A DNA stretch of 64,000 nt, taken from NCBI GenBank assembly GCA_016793865.1, contig JAEULJ010000009.1:62001-126000 (forward strand). The letters run 5' to 3'. The DNA is from Altererythrobacter sp. (GTDB lineage: Bacteria > Pseudomonadota > Alphaproteobacteria > Sphingomonadales > Sphingomonadaceae). The position numbers and the translations under genes were made by a program. Below, piece after piece: positions 36,278-45,297 of this stretch (positions are counted from its first letter, which is position 1; each line of letters starts with the position of its first letter). The notes beneath the pieces are model-generated. The model did no database searches and was not told where the DNA came from. It saw only the letters and a list, made by a program, of their open reading frames with translations.

Positions 36278-37276
36278 ATGGTAACGATCAGGGAAGTCGC
36301 CAGGGTGGCCGGGGTTTCGGTCGCGACCGCGTCGCGGGCGCTGAACGGCCTCGCCAATGTCAATGTCGAGACACGCGGCCGGATCGAGGCCGCTGCCGCG
36401 CGGCTGGACTATGTGCCCCACAGCGGCGCGCGCAGCCTCACGCGGCGGCGTTCGGATACCATTGGCGTCATCCTGCCCGACCTGTTCGGGGAGTTCTTTT
36501 CGGAAATCATCCGTGGCATCGACATGGTGGTCCACGACGCGGGCAAGATCCTGCTGCTCGGCAACATGCACGGCAGCCCCCAGGAAACGCAGCAGGCAAT
36601 CCGGGCGATGCGTGGGCGGGTCGACGGGCTACTGGTCATGCCGCCAAACTCCGATGCCGCGACCCTGGGCCTCACCGGTGGCTGGCGGATACCGACGGTG
36701 CTGCTCAATGCCCGGCCATACGATGGTGGGCTACCGTTCGTCACGGTCGACAACTACGCCGGGGCACGGCTGGTGACCGAGCATCTGGTGGCCAGGGGCG
36801 CCACGCGGATCGTCCATGTCGCGGGTCCGCAGGACAACAATGATGCGCGCGAGCGCGAACGCGGCTTTCGCGATGTGGTGCGTGAGGCGTTGGGCGACAC
36901 GACGCCGCTGGTCGTTCCCGGCGATTTCCGTGATGGCGCGGGCCGCAGCGCGGCGCGAAGCTTGCTTGCCCGACAGAGCGTCTTCGACGCCGTGTTTTCC
37001 GCAAACGATCTCATGGCGGTCGAACTCATGGCTGAGTTGCGCGATGCCGGGATCGTGTTGGGCAGCCAGGTCCTCGTGGCCGGCTTCGACGATATTCCCT
37101 TGGCCCGCTACGTGACGCCGCAGCTCACTACCGTACATTCCGACATCACGCGTGTGGGTATCGACGGGGCGCGTCTCCTGCTGCGCATCCTCGATGGCGA
37201 AGATCCGGGGGAGGGGGGGAGGCTGGTGATCGCGCCGACCCTGGCGGTGCGCGGATCGACCGGTCCGGCTGAATGA
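36278..37276 (+). CDS. LacI-family transcriptional regulator
   Basis: The 332-residue repressor-like protein has the N-terminal LacI helix-turn-helix (IREVARVAGVSVATASRAL) and hinge (LDYVPHSGARSL). The periplasmic-binding-protein-like sensor domain follows (DTIGVILPDLFGEFFSEIIRG; VAGFDDIPLARYVTPQLTTV). It would bind a sugar and control the adjacent glucan genes; a palindrome matching LacI-type operators lies at 42806-42819. The ATG at 36278 begins the conserved region; 36257 adds seven residues. It overlaps the EEP gene by ATGA, making a regulator-enzyme operon. Confidence 0.92.
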   Translation: MVTIREVARVAGVSVATASRALNGLANVNVETRGRIEAAAARLDYVPHSGARSLTRRRSDTIGVILPDLFGEFFSEIIRGIDMVVHDAGKILLLGNMHGSPQETQQAIRAMRGRVDGLLVMPPNSDAATLGLTGGWRIPTVLLNARPYDGGLPFVTVDNYAGARLVTEHLVARGATRIVHVAGPQDNNDARERERGFRDVVREALGDTTPLVVPGDFRDGAGRSAARSLLARQSVFDAVFSANDLMAVELMAELRDAGIVLGSQVLVAGFDDIPLARYVTPQLTTVHSDITRVGIDGARLLLRILDGEDPGEGGRLVIAPTLAVRGSTGPAE

Positions 37277-38217
37277 TGATGGGGCGGGGGGCCACGCGCG
37301 CCTCCCGTGCCCTGGTTGCTATCGTGTCGTTGTTTCTGGCTGCGGCCTGCGCGAAGGCCGCGGCGGATGGGATCGGCCCCGCTCCGCGGCAGGAGCGCCT
37401 GCGCGCCATGACCTATAATATCCGCCTCGACCTTGCGTCCGACGGAACCAATGCCTGGCCGCACCGCCGGGAGCGGGTCGCTGCGCTCATCGCCTCCCAG
37501 GCCCCGGACGTGCTGGGCCTGCAAGAGGTGCTGGCGCACCAGAAGCGCGATCTGGAAGCCGCCTTGCCTGCTTATTCCTTCGCTGGAGTGGGACGGGACG
37601 ACGGCGCGGTGGCAGGTGAGTTCTCGCCCGTGGCGTGGCGGCGCGACCGCTTCGTTCCGGCAGGTAGCGGCACGTTCTGGCTATCTTCGACCCCGTCGCG
37701 GCCGGGCAAGGGATGGGACGCAGCCTATCCGCGGATCGCGACCTGGGTGCTGCTGCGCGATCGCGACAGCGGGCGGATGTTGCGGGTGGTCAGCACCCAT
37801 TTCGATAACGTGGGAGCCCAGGCGCGCGAACGCAGCGCCGAACTCGTCGCCCGTTGGAGCAAACCCTTGGTCCGGGCGGGCGAGGCGGCAATCGTGCTGG
37901 GCGATTTCAATTCCGGGCCCGGCAGCTCGCCGATCGTGCTTCTGGCAGACGAGGCCCGTAGCGGGCTACGCATGGCGCGGGACGTCAGCCAAAGTGCGCC
38001 AGAGGGGCCCACAGCCACCTACAACGGGTTCCGCAACGAGACCGCCGACGAGCCGCCGATCGATCACGTCTTCGTCTCGCCTGATCTGTCGGTGCTGCGC
38101 CATGTGGTCGTCTCCCCGGTCGGGGGCGGGCCACCGCCCTCGGACCATTATCCGGTGGTCGTCGATCTGGCCTTCGGGGCGGCTATTGCGAGGGATTTGC
38201 CAGCCAGCCGCCGGTAA
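37273..38217 (+). CDS. Exported endonuclease/exonuclease/phosphatase (EEP) family enzyme
   Basis: The 314-residue product has an export signal with a possible lipobox (LAAAC) and a complete EEP fold: MTYNIRLD, VLGLQEV (metal-binding Glu), VVSTHFDN, VLGDFNSGP (Asp, Asn), IDHVFVS and the terminal SDHYPVVVDL. EEP enzymes cleave phosphodiesters in nucleic acids, lipids or small molecules. Because it is exported and translationally coupled to a LacI regulator in a glucan locus, a phosphodiesterase acting on decorated glycans is a reasonable idea, not shown. Its 3' end overlaps the convergent glucanase gene by 35 bp. Confidence 0.85.
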   Translation: MMMGRGATRASRALVAIVSLFLAAACAKAAADGIGPAPRQERLRAMTYNIRLDLASDGTNAWPHRRERVAALIASQAPDVLGLQEVLAHQKRDLEAALPAYSFAGVGRDDGAVAGEFSPVAWRRDRFVPAGSGTFWLSSTPSRPGKGWDAAYPRIATWVLLRDRDSGRMLRVVSTHFDNVGAQARERSAELVARWSKPLVRAGEAAIVLGDFNSGPGSSPIVLLADEARSGLRMARDVSQSAPEGPTATYNGFRNETADEPPIDHVFVSPDLSVLRHVVVSPVGGGPPPSDHYPVVVDLAFGAAIARDLPASRR

Positions 38218-39673
38218 AGCCGAGCCGTTCGAGTCCCCGGCGGATGTGGGGGTTCCGGCGCATGACGTGCCACACCAATCCGCTGCGATGGTTCTCCATC
38301 ATCGCCAGGATCGGCCCCTGGTCTATGCCGAGGTGGTCGCGGGCGAACCAGCCTAGCCGCGCATCGACGGTCCCCTCGCTGCTGCCGGCATCGGCGAATG
38401 TGTAGCTGGGGTTGAAGGCGTCCTTGAAGCCATAGTTGGTATAAAGCCGGTCTCCGTAAGCGCTTCGCATGGCGATCAGCGCGGGTATCGTTACCTCGGG
38501 TGCGAAGGGGACCGAGCCTCCGGCGGCGGTGGGAACGATCGTGCCGTCATCAACTATGCGTTCGCCGCTGACACCGCGCGCGGCATAGCCCATGAAGCTG
38601 CGCGCTCGACCATTCACCGTCCGGCCCTCGGCGGCGCCCCCCGGCCCGTCGGAAGCGGTCCAGCCCCAGCGATCGGAGGAATAGCCGAGCCAACGGTTGG
38701 GATTGTCCATGCCATAGGCCCGCTGGCTCAAGGTGGCGCGGCGACTGTTCTCGAAATAGTCGATGCCCTTCTCGCGCATGAAGGCGTCCTGGATGCCGCG
38801 AAAATCGACCCAGACATGGCTGTACTGGTGTCCGAACAGGGGTTCGAACTGGAGATGTTCGTAGCCGTAGAAGCTGCCCCAGTTCTTCTGGAGGTTGGCT
38901 GCCCAGCCGGTATCCCACGCATCCTTGCCCACGGGATGGGTGGGCGATCCGGCGGCCAGGATATAGACCAGCATGGCCTCGTTATAGCCCACCCAGTCGT
39001 GGGGCTCGCACTGCCCGTTCGCGGCCCCTTCCGGCTTCCAGCCCATGGAGATCGCCTTGGCGCTGCCGCCATTGCCCGAAGGCCGGTTACAGTTCTCGCG
39101 CTGCGCGAAGGTCCAGTCCACCCGGCGGTAGATCTTCTCCGCGAGATCGCGGATTTCCGCTTCGACCGGGTCGGCGCGGTCGAAATAGCTCTGCGCGAAC
39201 AGCACACCGCCCAGCAGGAGCGTGGTATCGACGGTGGAAAGCTCGACCTGCCGGAACCGGGTGCCGTCGTCGTTCTTGAGGAAATGATAGAAGAAGCCCT
39301 TGTAGCCGGAAGCGCCCGCGGGCTGCGGCCCTTGCGGGGCGCTCCAGTAAAAGCGCAGACAATCCCGGGTGCGCGCTGCCGCATCGGCACGGGATACATA
39401 GCCGCGTTCAGCGCCGATGCCGTATGCGGTGAGCGCGAACCCCGTCGCCGCGATGGAGGAGAACGGGTTCGACGGCCAGCGATCGGGGGCGAGGCAGCGC
39501 CGGGTGTCGGTCGTTTCCCAGAAATAGCGGAAGGTGCGGCGCGAGACATCGTCGGAGAAGGCGGCCACCTCGCCGGCTGAAGGGTGCGCCTGCGCGCTGG
39601 CTGTGCGAGGAACGCCCGACAGCGGCGCGCAAGTTGCCGTGAGATACGTCAACAGCGCGGCCTGCGCCATCAT
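38183..39673 (-). CDS. Glucoamylase-family (PF10091) exported glucanase, probably GH144
   Basis: The 496-residue protein has a signal peptide (MMAQAALLTYLTA, cleavage near TASAQA) and an (alpha/alpha)6-type glycoside hydrolase domain. Landmarks are DVSRRTFRYFWETTD near the start, DRWPSNPFSSIAATGFALTAY, HDWVGYNEAMLVYILAAGSP, and the strongly conserved HLQFEPLFGHQYSHVWVDFRG near residue 290. At the end is GIDQGPILAMMENHRSGL. Characterised PF10091 proteins of this layout in GH144 are endo-beta-1,2-glucanases (family knowledge). The substrate here is inferred. It lies 47 bp behind the TonB-dependent receptor gene, most likely one operon. No strong SD is visible at the ATG at 39673. Confidence 0.82.
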   Translation of the reverse strand: MMAQAALLTYLTATCAPLSGVPRTASAQAHPSAGEVAAFSDDVSRRTFRYFWETTDTRRCLAPDRWPSNPFSSIAATGFALTAYGIGAERGYVSRADAAARTRDCLRFYWSAPQGPQPAGASGYKGFFYHFLKNDDGTRFRQVELSTVDTTLLLGGVLFAQSYFDRADPVEAEIRDLAEKIYRRVDWTFAQRENCNRPSGNGGSAKAISMGWKPEGAANGQCEPHDWVGYNEAMLVYILAAGSPTHPVGKDAWDTGWAANLQKNWGSFYGYEHLQFEPLFGHQYSHVWVDFRGIQDAFMREKGIDYFENSRRATLSQRAYGMDNPNRWLGYSSDRWGWTASDGPGGAAEGRTVNGRARSFMGYAARGVSGERIVDDGTIVPTAAGGSVPFAPEVTIPALIAMRSAYGDRLYTNYGFKDAFNPSYTFADAGSSEGTVDARLGWFARDHLGIDQGPILAMMENHRSGLVWHVMRRNPHIRRGLERLGFTGGWLANPSQ

Positions 39674-39720
39674 CGATGGCCGACCGCGGGTGCATGCCCC
39701 GCCGCGATCGGCCGGTCGCT

Positions 39721-42696
39721 TCAGAACTTGTACCCCACGCGGAACTGTATTCGGCGCGGCAGGGTGAGGATGCTGTTGGCGTTGTAGCGTTGGGTAATCT
39801 GGTTGAATGCTCCGTTTGCCGGATCCAAGGGATCGGTGCCGCTGAAGAAGCCGTCGAATCCCGAATAATTCTTGTTGTTGAAGGCATTGAGCAGATCGAC
39901 TGCGAACTCGACTTGGTGATCCCCGCCCAGTTTCAGGAACTTCGCGAGAGTCAGGTTCACCTCGCAGAACTGGAACACGCCGCCGATGCAGGTTTTTTGC
40001 GGATAGGCCGAGCTTTGGCGAAGCTGGCCGTTGCCGAAGCCGAGCGTGGCGTCGGTCACCTGATAGGCACGCCCGCTTCCGAAGGTGGACAATGTTGAGA
40101 ACCGGAAGTCCCACGGCAGGTCGACGATGCCGGAGATCACGACCCGGTGACGCTCGTCACCCGTCCGCGGCCGCCAGCCATAGGAATCCGGCACCGTGCC
40201 ATCGAGGCTGAACAGGTCGTTGCCGTTCTGCTCGCCCTTCGACAGCGTATAGGCGAGGTTGACGCCCCAGCCGGACGCCTTCGTGTAGTTCTTGTCGAGC
40301 GTGACATAGAGCGCCTTGTAGCGGGTATCGAGCCCGTCATACCCGATCAGCACATTGGCATATCCGAATGGAACGACCGGTGCGGTGTTGCAGCAATTGC
40401 CGAGCCCGTTGTTGTTGCGGGTGGCGAACAGGTGGGTGTAGCCGTTGCGGCCGCGTTGGTATGAGCCGGTGATCGAAGCTTCCCATCCGGCGCCGAAGCG
40501 CTGGCGGACGCCCAGGCTGAACTGATCGTTGACCGGTGGTTTGGCATTCTCCGGCACCGCGAACAATTCGGGGAGGCCCGAGGTGGAAGTGTTGCGGAGC
40601 TGGATCAGGCCGTCGCGCGTAAGATAGGCGGGGCTCCACGCCACGGTGGGAAGGCCATTGCGCGGGCTTCCGTCGACCGAAAAGCGAAACACGCCCACCG
40701 GATTGCGCAGCCGCGCGATCTCGTCGACGGTGTTGCTGAAGGTATTGCGATCGTAATAGCGGCCGGCACCACCGAATATGATCGTGGTGCCATTGCCGAA
40801 CACGTCGAAGGAGAAGCCCAGCCGCGGGGCGAATGCGCCGGCGAAGGGTTTACGCTCGGTCCCGTCGGTGATGTAGTTCTCGGGATTGAAGTAGAAGGTG
40901 GACGGCAATGCGCGCAACGCGGCCGCCGCCGAAGCAGGCGTCACATATTTGTTGTTGAAGCCGTTTGTCTCGTAGTCCCAGCGCAGGCCGAGGTTGATCT
41001 CGAGCCGGTCTGTCACCTTCCAGTCGTCCTGAATGTACAGGCCATAGGATGTGTTGGATGCGTTGATGAGCGAATTGCCCAGGCCAAGACGCGCCTCGGA
41101 AGGGAAGGCATAACTGAGATTGTTCTGCGGTTCGCGCACGAAGGTGTAGCGCGGCTGGAGGAAGGCCCGGTTGTCGAAGCTGATGTCGTTGATTTCGACC
41201 CTGGCGCCCAGCTTGATGGTGTGGCTGTCGAGCGCGGTCCAGGTGAAGTCGTTGCGCAGCGTATAGGTCTGCTGCTGTTCGCGCCTGGTCGAATCCTTGC
41301 CGCCGAAGGTCAGCACTCCGATGTACTGGTATTGCGGAAGGTCCGGATTTATCGAAGTCGGGTTGAACACATAGTCAACCAGGCTCGCGCCGAATTCGTT
41401 GACGAAGCTGTCGCCGTTGTAAGTCCACTTGAACAGCGCCGAATCCACTTTGTTGCGCTTGTTCTCCGCCACCTCGAAGGAATTCTCGCCGCCGAAGTTC
41501 TGGATGTCGGATTCCTGGCGCCGGTTGACCGAGAGATCGAATATCTGGCGGTCGTCGGGTGTGAGGGTGAGCTTTCCGAAGTAGAAGTCGCTGCGGAATG
41601 GGCTCACGAAGGCGCCTTCGAACTCGGAGATGCGGCGGCCCGACCTGGCCTCGAACTCGGCGCGCGCTTGCGGTGTGCTGCCGGCGGTGACATTGAAGGC
41701 GCGGTTCTGGTCATTGCCCTCGTACGCCAGGAAGAAGAACAGCTTGTCCTTTATGATCGGCCCGCCCAGGGCCGCGCCATACTGCTTGCGCTCGAAAGGT
41801 GGCTTGGGGAGGTTGCCACGCCGGTTGATGGCATCGATCTCGGACAGTCCGCGATCGGTGTACTGGCCGAAGACCTCGCCGTGGAATTCGTTGGTGCCGG
41901 ATTTGGTGATGGCGGTGATGATCGCGGAGCCTGCCTGTTCGTACTCCGCCTTGTAATTCTGGGTGAGGACGCGGAACTCCTGTACCGCGAGTTGTCCGAA
42001 GGGGTTCCCGCGGCTGTCCTGCTGACCAGCCACGCCGCCTTCGCGCAGCTTGTTCTTGAGGCTCACACCGTCGATGAAGACATTGACCTGGCTGCGTGTC
42101 GCCGCGCCCGACTGGATGCCCTTGTTGGATTCACTGTCGAGATAGACCACGCCGGGCGCGAGCGCGGCGAAGGAGAGGAAGTTGCGGTCGGTCTGGGGTA
42201 GGTTCTCGATCTGCGCCAAGGTAACGTTCGCCCCGACCTCACCCCCTTCGAGCGAGCGCAAGCGCGCGCCGGTGACCACGATTTCGTTCGCATCGTTGAC
42301 CGCACCCGCCACCGAGGCATCGGCGATTCCTGCTTCGGAAAGGTCGAAATTGAGCTGGGCGTTCTGGGACACAAGCAGGGTGAAGGGTTCGGTCTGCCGG
42401 ACGCCGCCCTCGGTCGTCAGTTCGAGGCGATAAACGCCCGGACGTAGCGCCGCGAAGACATAGCTGCCATCTGGGCCCACGCTCGTGGTGCGGCGGAAGC
42501 CGGTGCCCTGATCGACAGCACTAACCTGAGTAACCGCACTTTCAGCCGTGACCCTGCCGCGCAGAGAGGCGGTCGATTCCTGCGCCTGGAGGGGGGCCGC
42601 TGCGCCGAGGGCCAGCGCACTTCCAGCAGCACCCATAACCAGCGCCGCGGCGAGGCGACGGGAAAACGGAGAGCGGCTGCAGAGCTTGGAATTCAT
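39721..42696 (-). CDS. Oar-like TonB-dependent outer-membrane receptor
   Basis: The 991-residue protein has a signal peptide (cleavage near LQAQE). A carboxypeptidase-regulatory-like beta domain follows (about residues 30-110; ASLRGRVTAES, GPDGSYVFAALRPGVYRLEL). A TonB-box-like NEIVVTG leads into a plug (ENLPQTDRNFLSFAALAPGV) and a barrel ending in FRVGYKF, with the usual C-terminal Phe. These receptors move large ligands, often glycans, across the outer membrane. The ATG at 42696 follows GGGAGGAAAG. It is divergent from the GH3 gene across a 214-bp region containing a LacI-type operator, and upstream of the glucanase in one operon. No SusD partner exists, as usual in proteobacteria. Confidence 0.93.
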   Translation of the reverse strand: MNSKLCSRSPFSRRLAAALVMGAAGSALALGAAAPLQAQESTASLRGRVTAESAVTQVSAVDQGTGFRRTTSVGPDGSYVFAALRPGVYRLELTTEGGVRQTEPFTLLVSQNAQLNFDLSEAGIADASVAGAVNDANEIVVTGARLRSLEGGEVGANVTLAQIENLPQTDRNFLSFAALAPGVVYLDSESNKGIQSGAATRSQVNVFIDGVSLKNKLREGGVAGQQDSRGNPFGQLAVQEFRVLTQNYKAEYEQAGSAIITAITKSGTNEFHGEVFGQYTDRGLSEIDAINRRGNLPKPPFERKQYGAALGGPIIKDKLFFFLAYEGNDQNRAFNVTAGSTPQARAEFEARSGRRISEFEGAFVSPFRSDFYFGKLTLTPDDRQIFDLSVNRRQESDIQNFGGENSFEVAENKRNKVDSALFKWTYNGDSFVNEFGASLVDYVFNPTSINPDLPQYQYIGVLTFGGKDSTRREQQQTYTLRNDFTWTALDSHTIKLGARVEINDISFDNRAFLQPRYTFVREPQNNLSYAFPSEARLGLGNSLINASNTSYGLYIQDDWKVTDRLEINLGLRWDYETNGFNNKYVTPASAAAALRALPSTFYFNPENYITDGTERKPFAGAFAPRLGFSFDVFGNGTTIIFGGAGRYYDRNTFSNTVDEIARLRNPVGVFRFSVDGSPRNGLPTVAWSPAYLTRDGLIQLRNTSTSGLPELFAVPENAKPPVNDQFSLGVRQRFGAGWEASITGSYQRGRNGYTHLFATRNNNGLGNCCNTAPVVPFGYANVLIGYDGLDTRYKALYVTLDKNYTKASGWGVNLAYTLSKGEQNGNDLFSLDGTVPDSYGWRPRTGDERHRVVISGIVDLPWDFRFSTLSTFGSGRAYQVTDATLGFGNGQLRQSSAYPQKTCIGGVFQFCEVNLTLAKFLKLGGDHQVEFAVDLLNAFNNKNYSGFDGFFSGTDPLDPANGAFNQITQRYNANSILTLPRRIQFRVGYKF

Positions 42697-42804
42697 CGAT
42701 CTTTCCTCCCACAAGTCCGGTGGTCGATCGATCGCCCGTTTCCGATCTGCCCGTAGCAGTCCGGATCGTGCGCGCTCGCCCCGAATCAATTTTCGCTGAC
42801 TTGA

Positions 42805-42834
42805 TTGTAACCGGTTTCATAACCATTGTATAGT
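42805..42834 (+). promoter_or_regulatory. Divergent control region: LacI-type operator inside a promoter
   Basis: The near-perfect palindrome TGTAACCGGTTTCA (42806-42819; one mismatch) has the central CG and AACCGGTT core typical of LacI-family operators. It overlaps a plausible promoter for the GH3 gene: TTGTAA (42805-42810), 18-bp spacer, TATAGT (42829-42834). On the other strand TACAAT (42804-42809) could be the -10 box for the receptor gene. One bound repressor could therefore block both directions. Confidence 0.65.
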
Positions 42835-42910
42835 CGCCGCCTGACCGTGATTCAGGCAGGCCGGTGCCAGCGCGAACCACAGTGCGCGCGGTAAGAGATG
42901 GGAGAAGGAA

Positions 42911-45253
42911 ATGCGGACGAAGCGGGCGCTGATGGCGATCGTTCTGACGGGCGCGCTCGCGGCCTGTGCGCAGCAGCAGGCGCGGCTTGAATCGACGGGC
43001 GCGCTGACGTCCGCCACGCCGGCGGCCAGATCGGAGACTGCCGCGAAGCCGAAGCCCCCAGCCTGGTCCGCGCCGGACCCGGCGATGGAGCGGTTCCTAG
43101 ACGAGCTGATGGGGCGGATGACGCTGGACGAGAAGATCGGTCAGCTCACCTTGCTAACCAGCGACTGGGAATCGACTGGGCCGACGATGCGCGAAGGCTA
43201 CAAGCAGGACATCCGTTCGGGACGGGTCGGTGGGATCTTCAACGCCTATACCGCCAAATATACGCGCGAACTCCAGGAACTGGCGGTGGAGGGCACGCGG
43301 CTGAAGATCCCGCTGCTCTTCGGCTATGACGTAATTCACGGCCACCGCACGATCTTCCCCATTTCGCTGGGAGAGGCCGCGAGCTGGGACATGGCCGCCA
43401 TCGAGAAATCGGCGCGCGTATCCGCGCAGGAAGCCGCGGCGGAAGGCATCCACTGGACGTTCTCGCCGATGGTCGACATCGCCCGGGACGCCCGCTGGGG
43501 CCGGGTATCGGAAGGCGCCGGTGAAGACGTCTTCCTCGGCTCCATGATCGCGCGGGCCCGGGTGCGCGGTTACCAGGGCGACGACCTCGCCGCCACCGAC
43601 GCCGTTCTGGCCACGGCGAAGCATTTCGCAGCCTATGGCGCGGCCCAGGCCGGACGCGACTATCACACGGTGGACATCACCGATCGGACGCTGCGCGACA
43701 CCTATTTGCCGCCCTTCGAGGCTGCGGTGGACGAAGGCGTGGCCAGCTTCATGACCGCGTTCAACGAGGTGGACGGGATCCCCGCGAGCGGCAGCAGATA
43801 TCTTCTGACCGATGTTCTTCGCGATCGCTGGGGGTTCGATGGCTTTGTGGTCACGGACTACACCTCGATCAACGAAATGGTGGCGCACGGCTATTCGAAG
43901 GATCTGGCGCAGGCGGGCGAGCAGGCGATCAATGCCGGGGTCGACATGGACATGCAGGGCGCCGTCTACATGGACCACCTCGCCAGATCGGTGGCGGAGG
44001 GGCGGGTGAGCCAGGCGACGGTCGATCGCGCGGTGCGCCGCCTGCTCGAGATGAAGTATCGGCGCGGCCTGTTCCAGGATCCCTATCGCTACTCGGACGA
44101 AGCCCGCGAGAAGGCGACCGTATACCGATCTGATTTCCTGGATGCCGCGCGCGACGTGGCGCGGCGATCGATGGTGCTGCTCAAGAACGACCGAGCGGTG
44201 CTGCCACTGGCAGCGTCCGCGCGCTCGATCGCCGTCATCGGCCCGCTCGCCGACAGCAAGACCGACATGATCGGCAGCTGGTCGGCCGCTGGCGATCGCG
44301 AGACCCGGCCTGTCACACTGCTCCAGGGTATCCGCGATCGCGCGGGCACCGCAGTGAAGGTCACTTATGCCAAGGGCGCCAGCTACGAGTTCGTGGACGC
44401 GGGCAAGACGGAAGGCTTTGCCGCAGCGCTGGCGGCTGCCCGTGGCGCGGACGTGATCGTGGCTGCGATGGGGGAGAAATGGGACATGACCGGCGAGGCT
44501 GCGAGCCGGACCTCGCTCGACCTGCCGGGCAACCAGCAAGCCCTGCTTGAGGCTCTAGTGGCGACCGGGAAGCCGGTGGTGCTGGTGGTGCTGAGCGGCC
44601 GCCCCAATTCGATAGGCTGGGCCCAGGACAACGTACCCGCGATCCTGCACGCATGGTATCCTGGGACCATGGGCGGCCATGCAGTCGCCGATGTCCTGTT
44701 CGGTGACTACAATCCCTCGGGTAAGCTTCCGATGACCTTCCCACGCACCGTCGGCCAGGTGCCGATCCACTATGACATGAAGCGCACCGGGCGGCCGATC
44801 GAGCTGCAGGCCAGCGGCGCAAAATATGTCTCGCGCTATCTCGATGTGCCGAACACCCCGCTTTATCGCTTCGGTTACGGCCTTAGCTACACGCGTTTCG
44901 CCTACTCCCCGGTCACACTCAGTTCTGCGACGCTGACGCCGGGCGGCTCGCTGAGCGCCAGCGCCACCATCACCAATACCGGCGCGCGCGCGGGCGAGGA
45001 GGTGGTTCAGCTTTATGTGCGCGATCTCGTGGGCTCGGTCACCCGGCCGGTGCAGGAGCTCAAAGGCTTCGAGAAGATCGCGCTGGCGCCCGGGGAGCGC
45101 AGGACAGTCACATTCACGCTACGCCCGGACGACCTCGCCTTCACCCGCGCGGACATGAGCCACGGTTGGGAGCCGGGCGAGTTCAGCCTGTGGATCGCGC
45201 CGTCTTCCGGTGCCGATGCCAGCACCTCGGTGTCCTTTACACTGAGCGAGTAG
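42911..45253 (+). CDS. GH3 beta-glucosidase lipoprotein
   Basis: The 780-residue protein has a lipoprotein signal (LAAC, Cys about 20) and a Pro/Lys-rich spacer. The GH3 N-terminal barrel has MTLDEKIGQLT, GYDVIHGHRTIFPI, FSPMVDIARDARWGRVSEG and ATAKHFAAYG. The nucleophile Asp is in GFVVTDYTSI near residue 315. The second alpha/beta domain carries acid/base Glu candidates in MGEKWDMTGEAASR near 521-528. A C-terminal fibronectin-III-like domain follows (GYGLSYTRFAY onward). It would release glucose from oligoglucans in the periplasm. TDY replaces the common SDW/SDH around the nucleophile. AGAAGGA sits before the ATG. Linkage specificity is inferred from the neighbouring GH144-type gene. Confidence 0.93.
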   Translation: MRTKRALMAIVLTGALAACAQQQARLESTGALTSATPAARSETAAKPKPPAWSAPDPAMERFLDELMGRMTLDEKIGQLTLLTSDWESTGPTMREGYKQDIRSGRVGGIFNAYTAKYTRELQELAVEGTRLKIPLLFGYDVIHGHRTIFPISLGEAASWDMAAIEKSARVSAQEAAAEGIHWTFSPMVDIARDARWGRVSEGAGEDVFLGSMIARARVRGYQGDDLAATDAVLATAKHFAAYGAAQAGRDYHTVDITDRTLRDTYLPPFEAAVDEGVASFMTAFNEVDGIPASGSRYLLTDVLRDRWGFDGFVVTDYTSINEMVAHGYSKDLAQAGEQAINAGVDMDMQGAVYMDHLARSVAEGRVSQATVDRAVRRLLEMKYRRGLFQDPYRYSDEAREKATVYRSDFLDAARDVARRSMVLLKNDRAVLPLAASARSIAVIGPLADSKTDMIGSWSAAGDRETRPVTLLQGIRDRAGTAVKVTYAKGASYEFVDAGKTEGFAAALAAARGADVIVAAMGEKWDMTGEAASRTSLDLPGNQQALLEALVATGKPVVLVVLSGRPNSIGWAQDNVPAILHAWYPGTMGGHAVADVLFGDYNPSGKLPMTFPRTVGQVPIHYDMKRTGRPIELQASGAKYVSRYLDVPNTPLYRFGYGLSYTRFAYSPVTLSSATLTPGGSLSASATITNTGARAGEEVVQLYVRDLVGSVTRPVQELKGFEKIALAPGERRTVTFTLRPDDLAFTRADMSHGWEPGEFSLWIAPSSGADASTSVSFTLSE

Positions 45254-45257
45254 CGCA

Positions 45258-45282
45258 TCCGCTCCCCGCGGCGGGGCGCGGA
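45258..45282. terminator. Strong hairpin between convergent GH3 and efflux genes
   Basis: TCCGC-T-CCCCG and CGGGG-C-GCGGA form an 11-position stem with one mismatch and a three-base loop. It fills the 44-bp gap between two convergent stops. There is no T-tract on either side, so it may act as a bidirectional, imperfect terminator or only as an mRNA-stabilising 3' structure. Confidence 0.45.
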
Positions 45283-45297
45283 CGGGGCCCGCAATCC

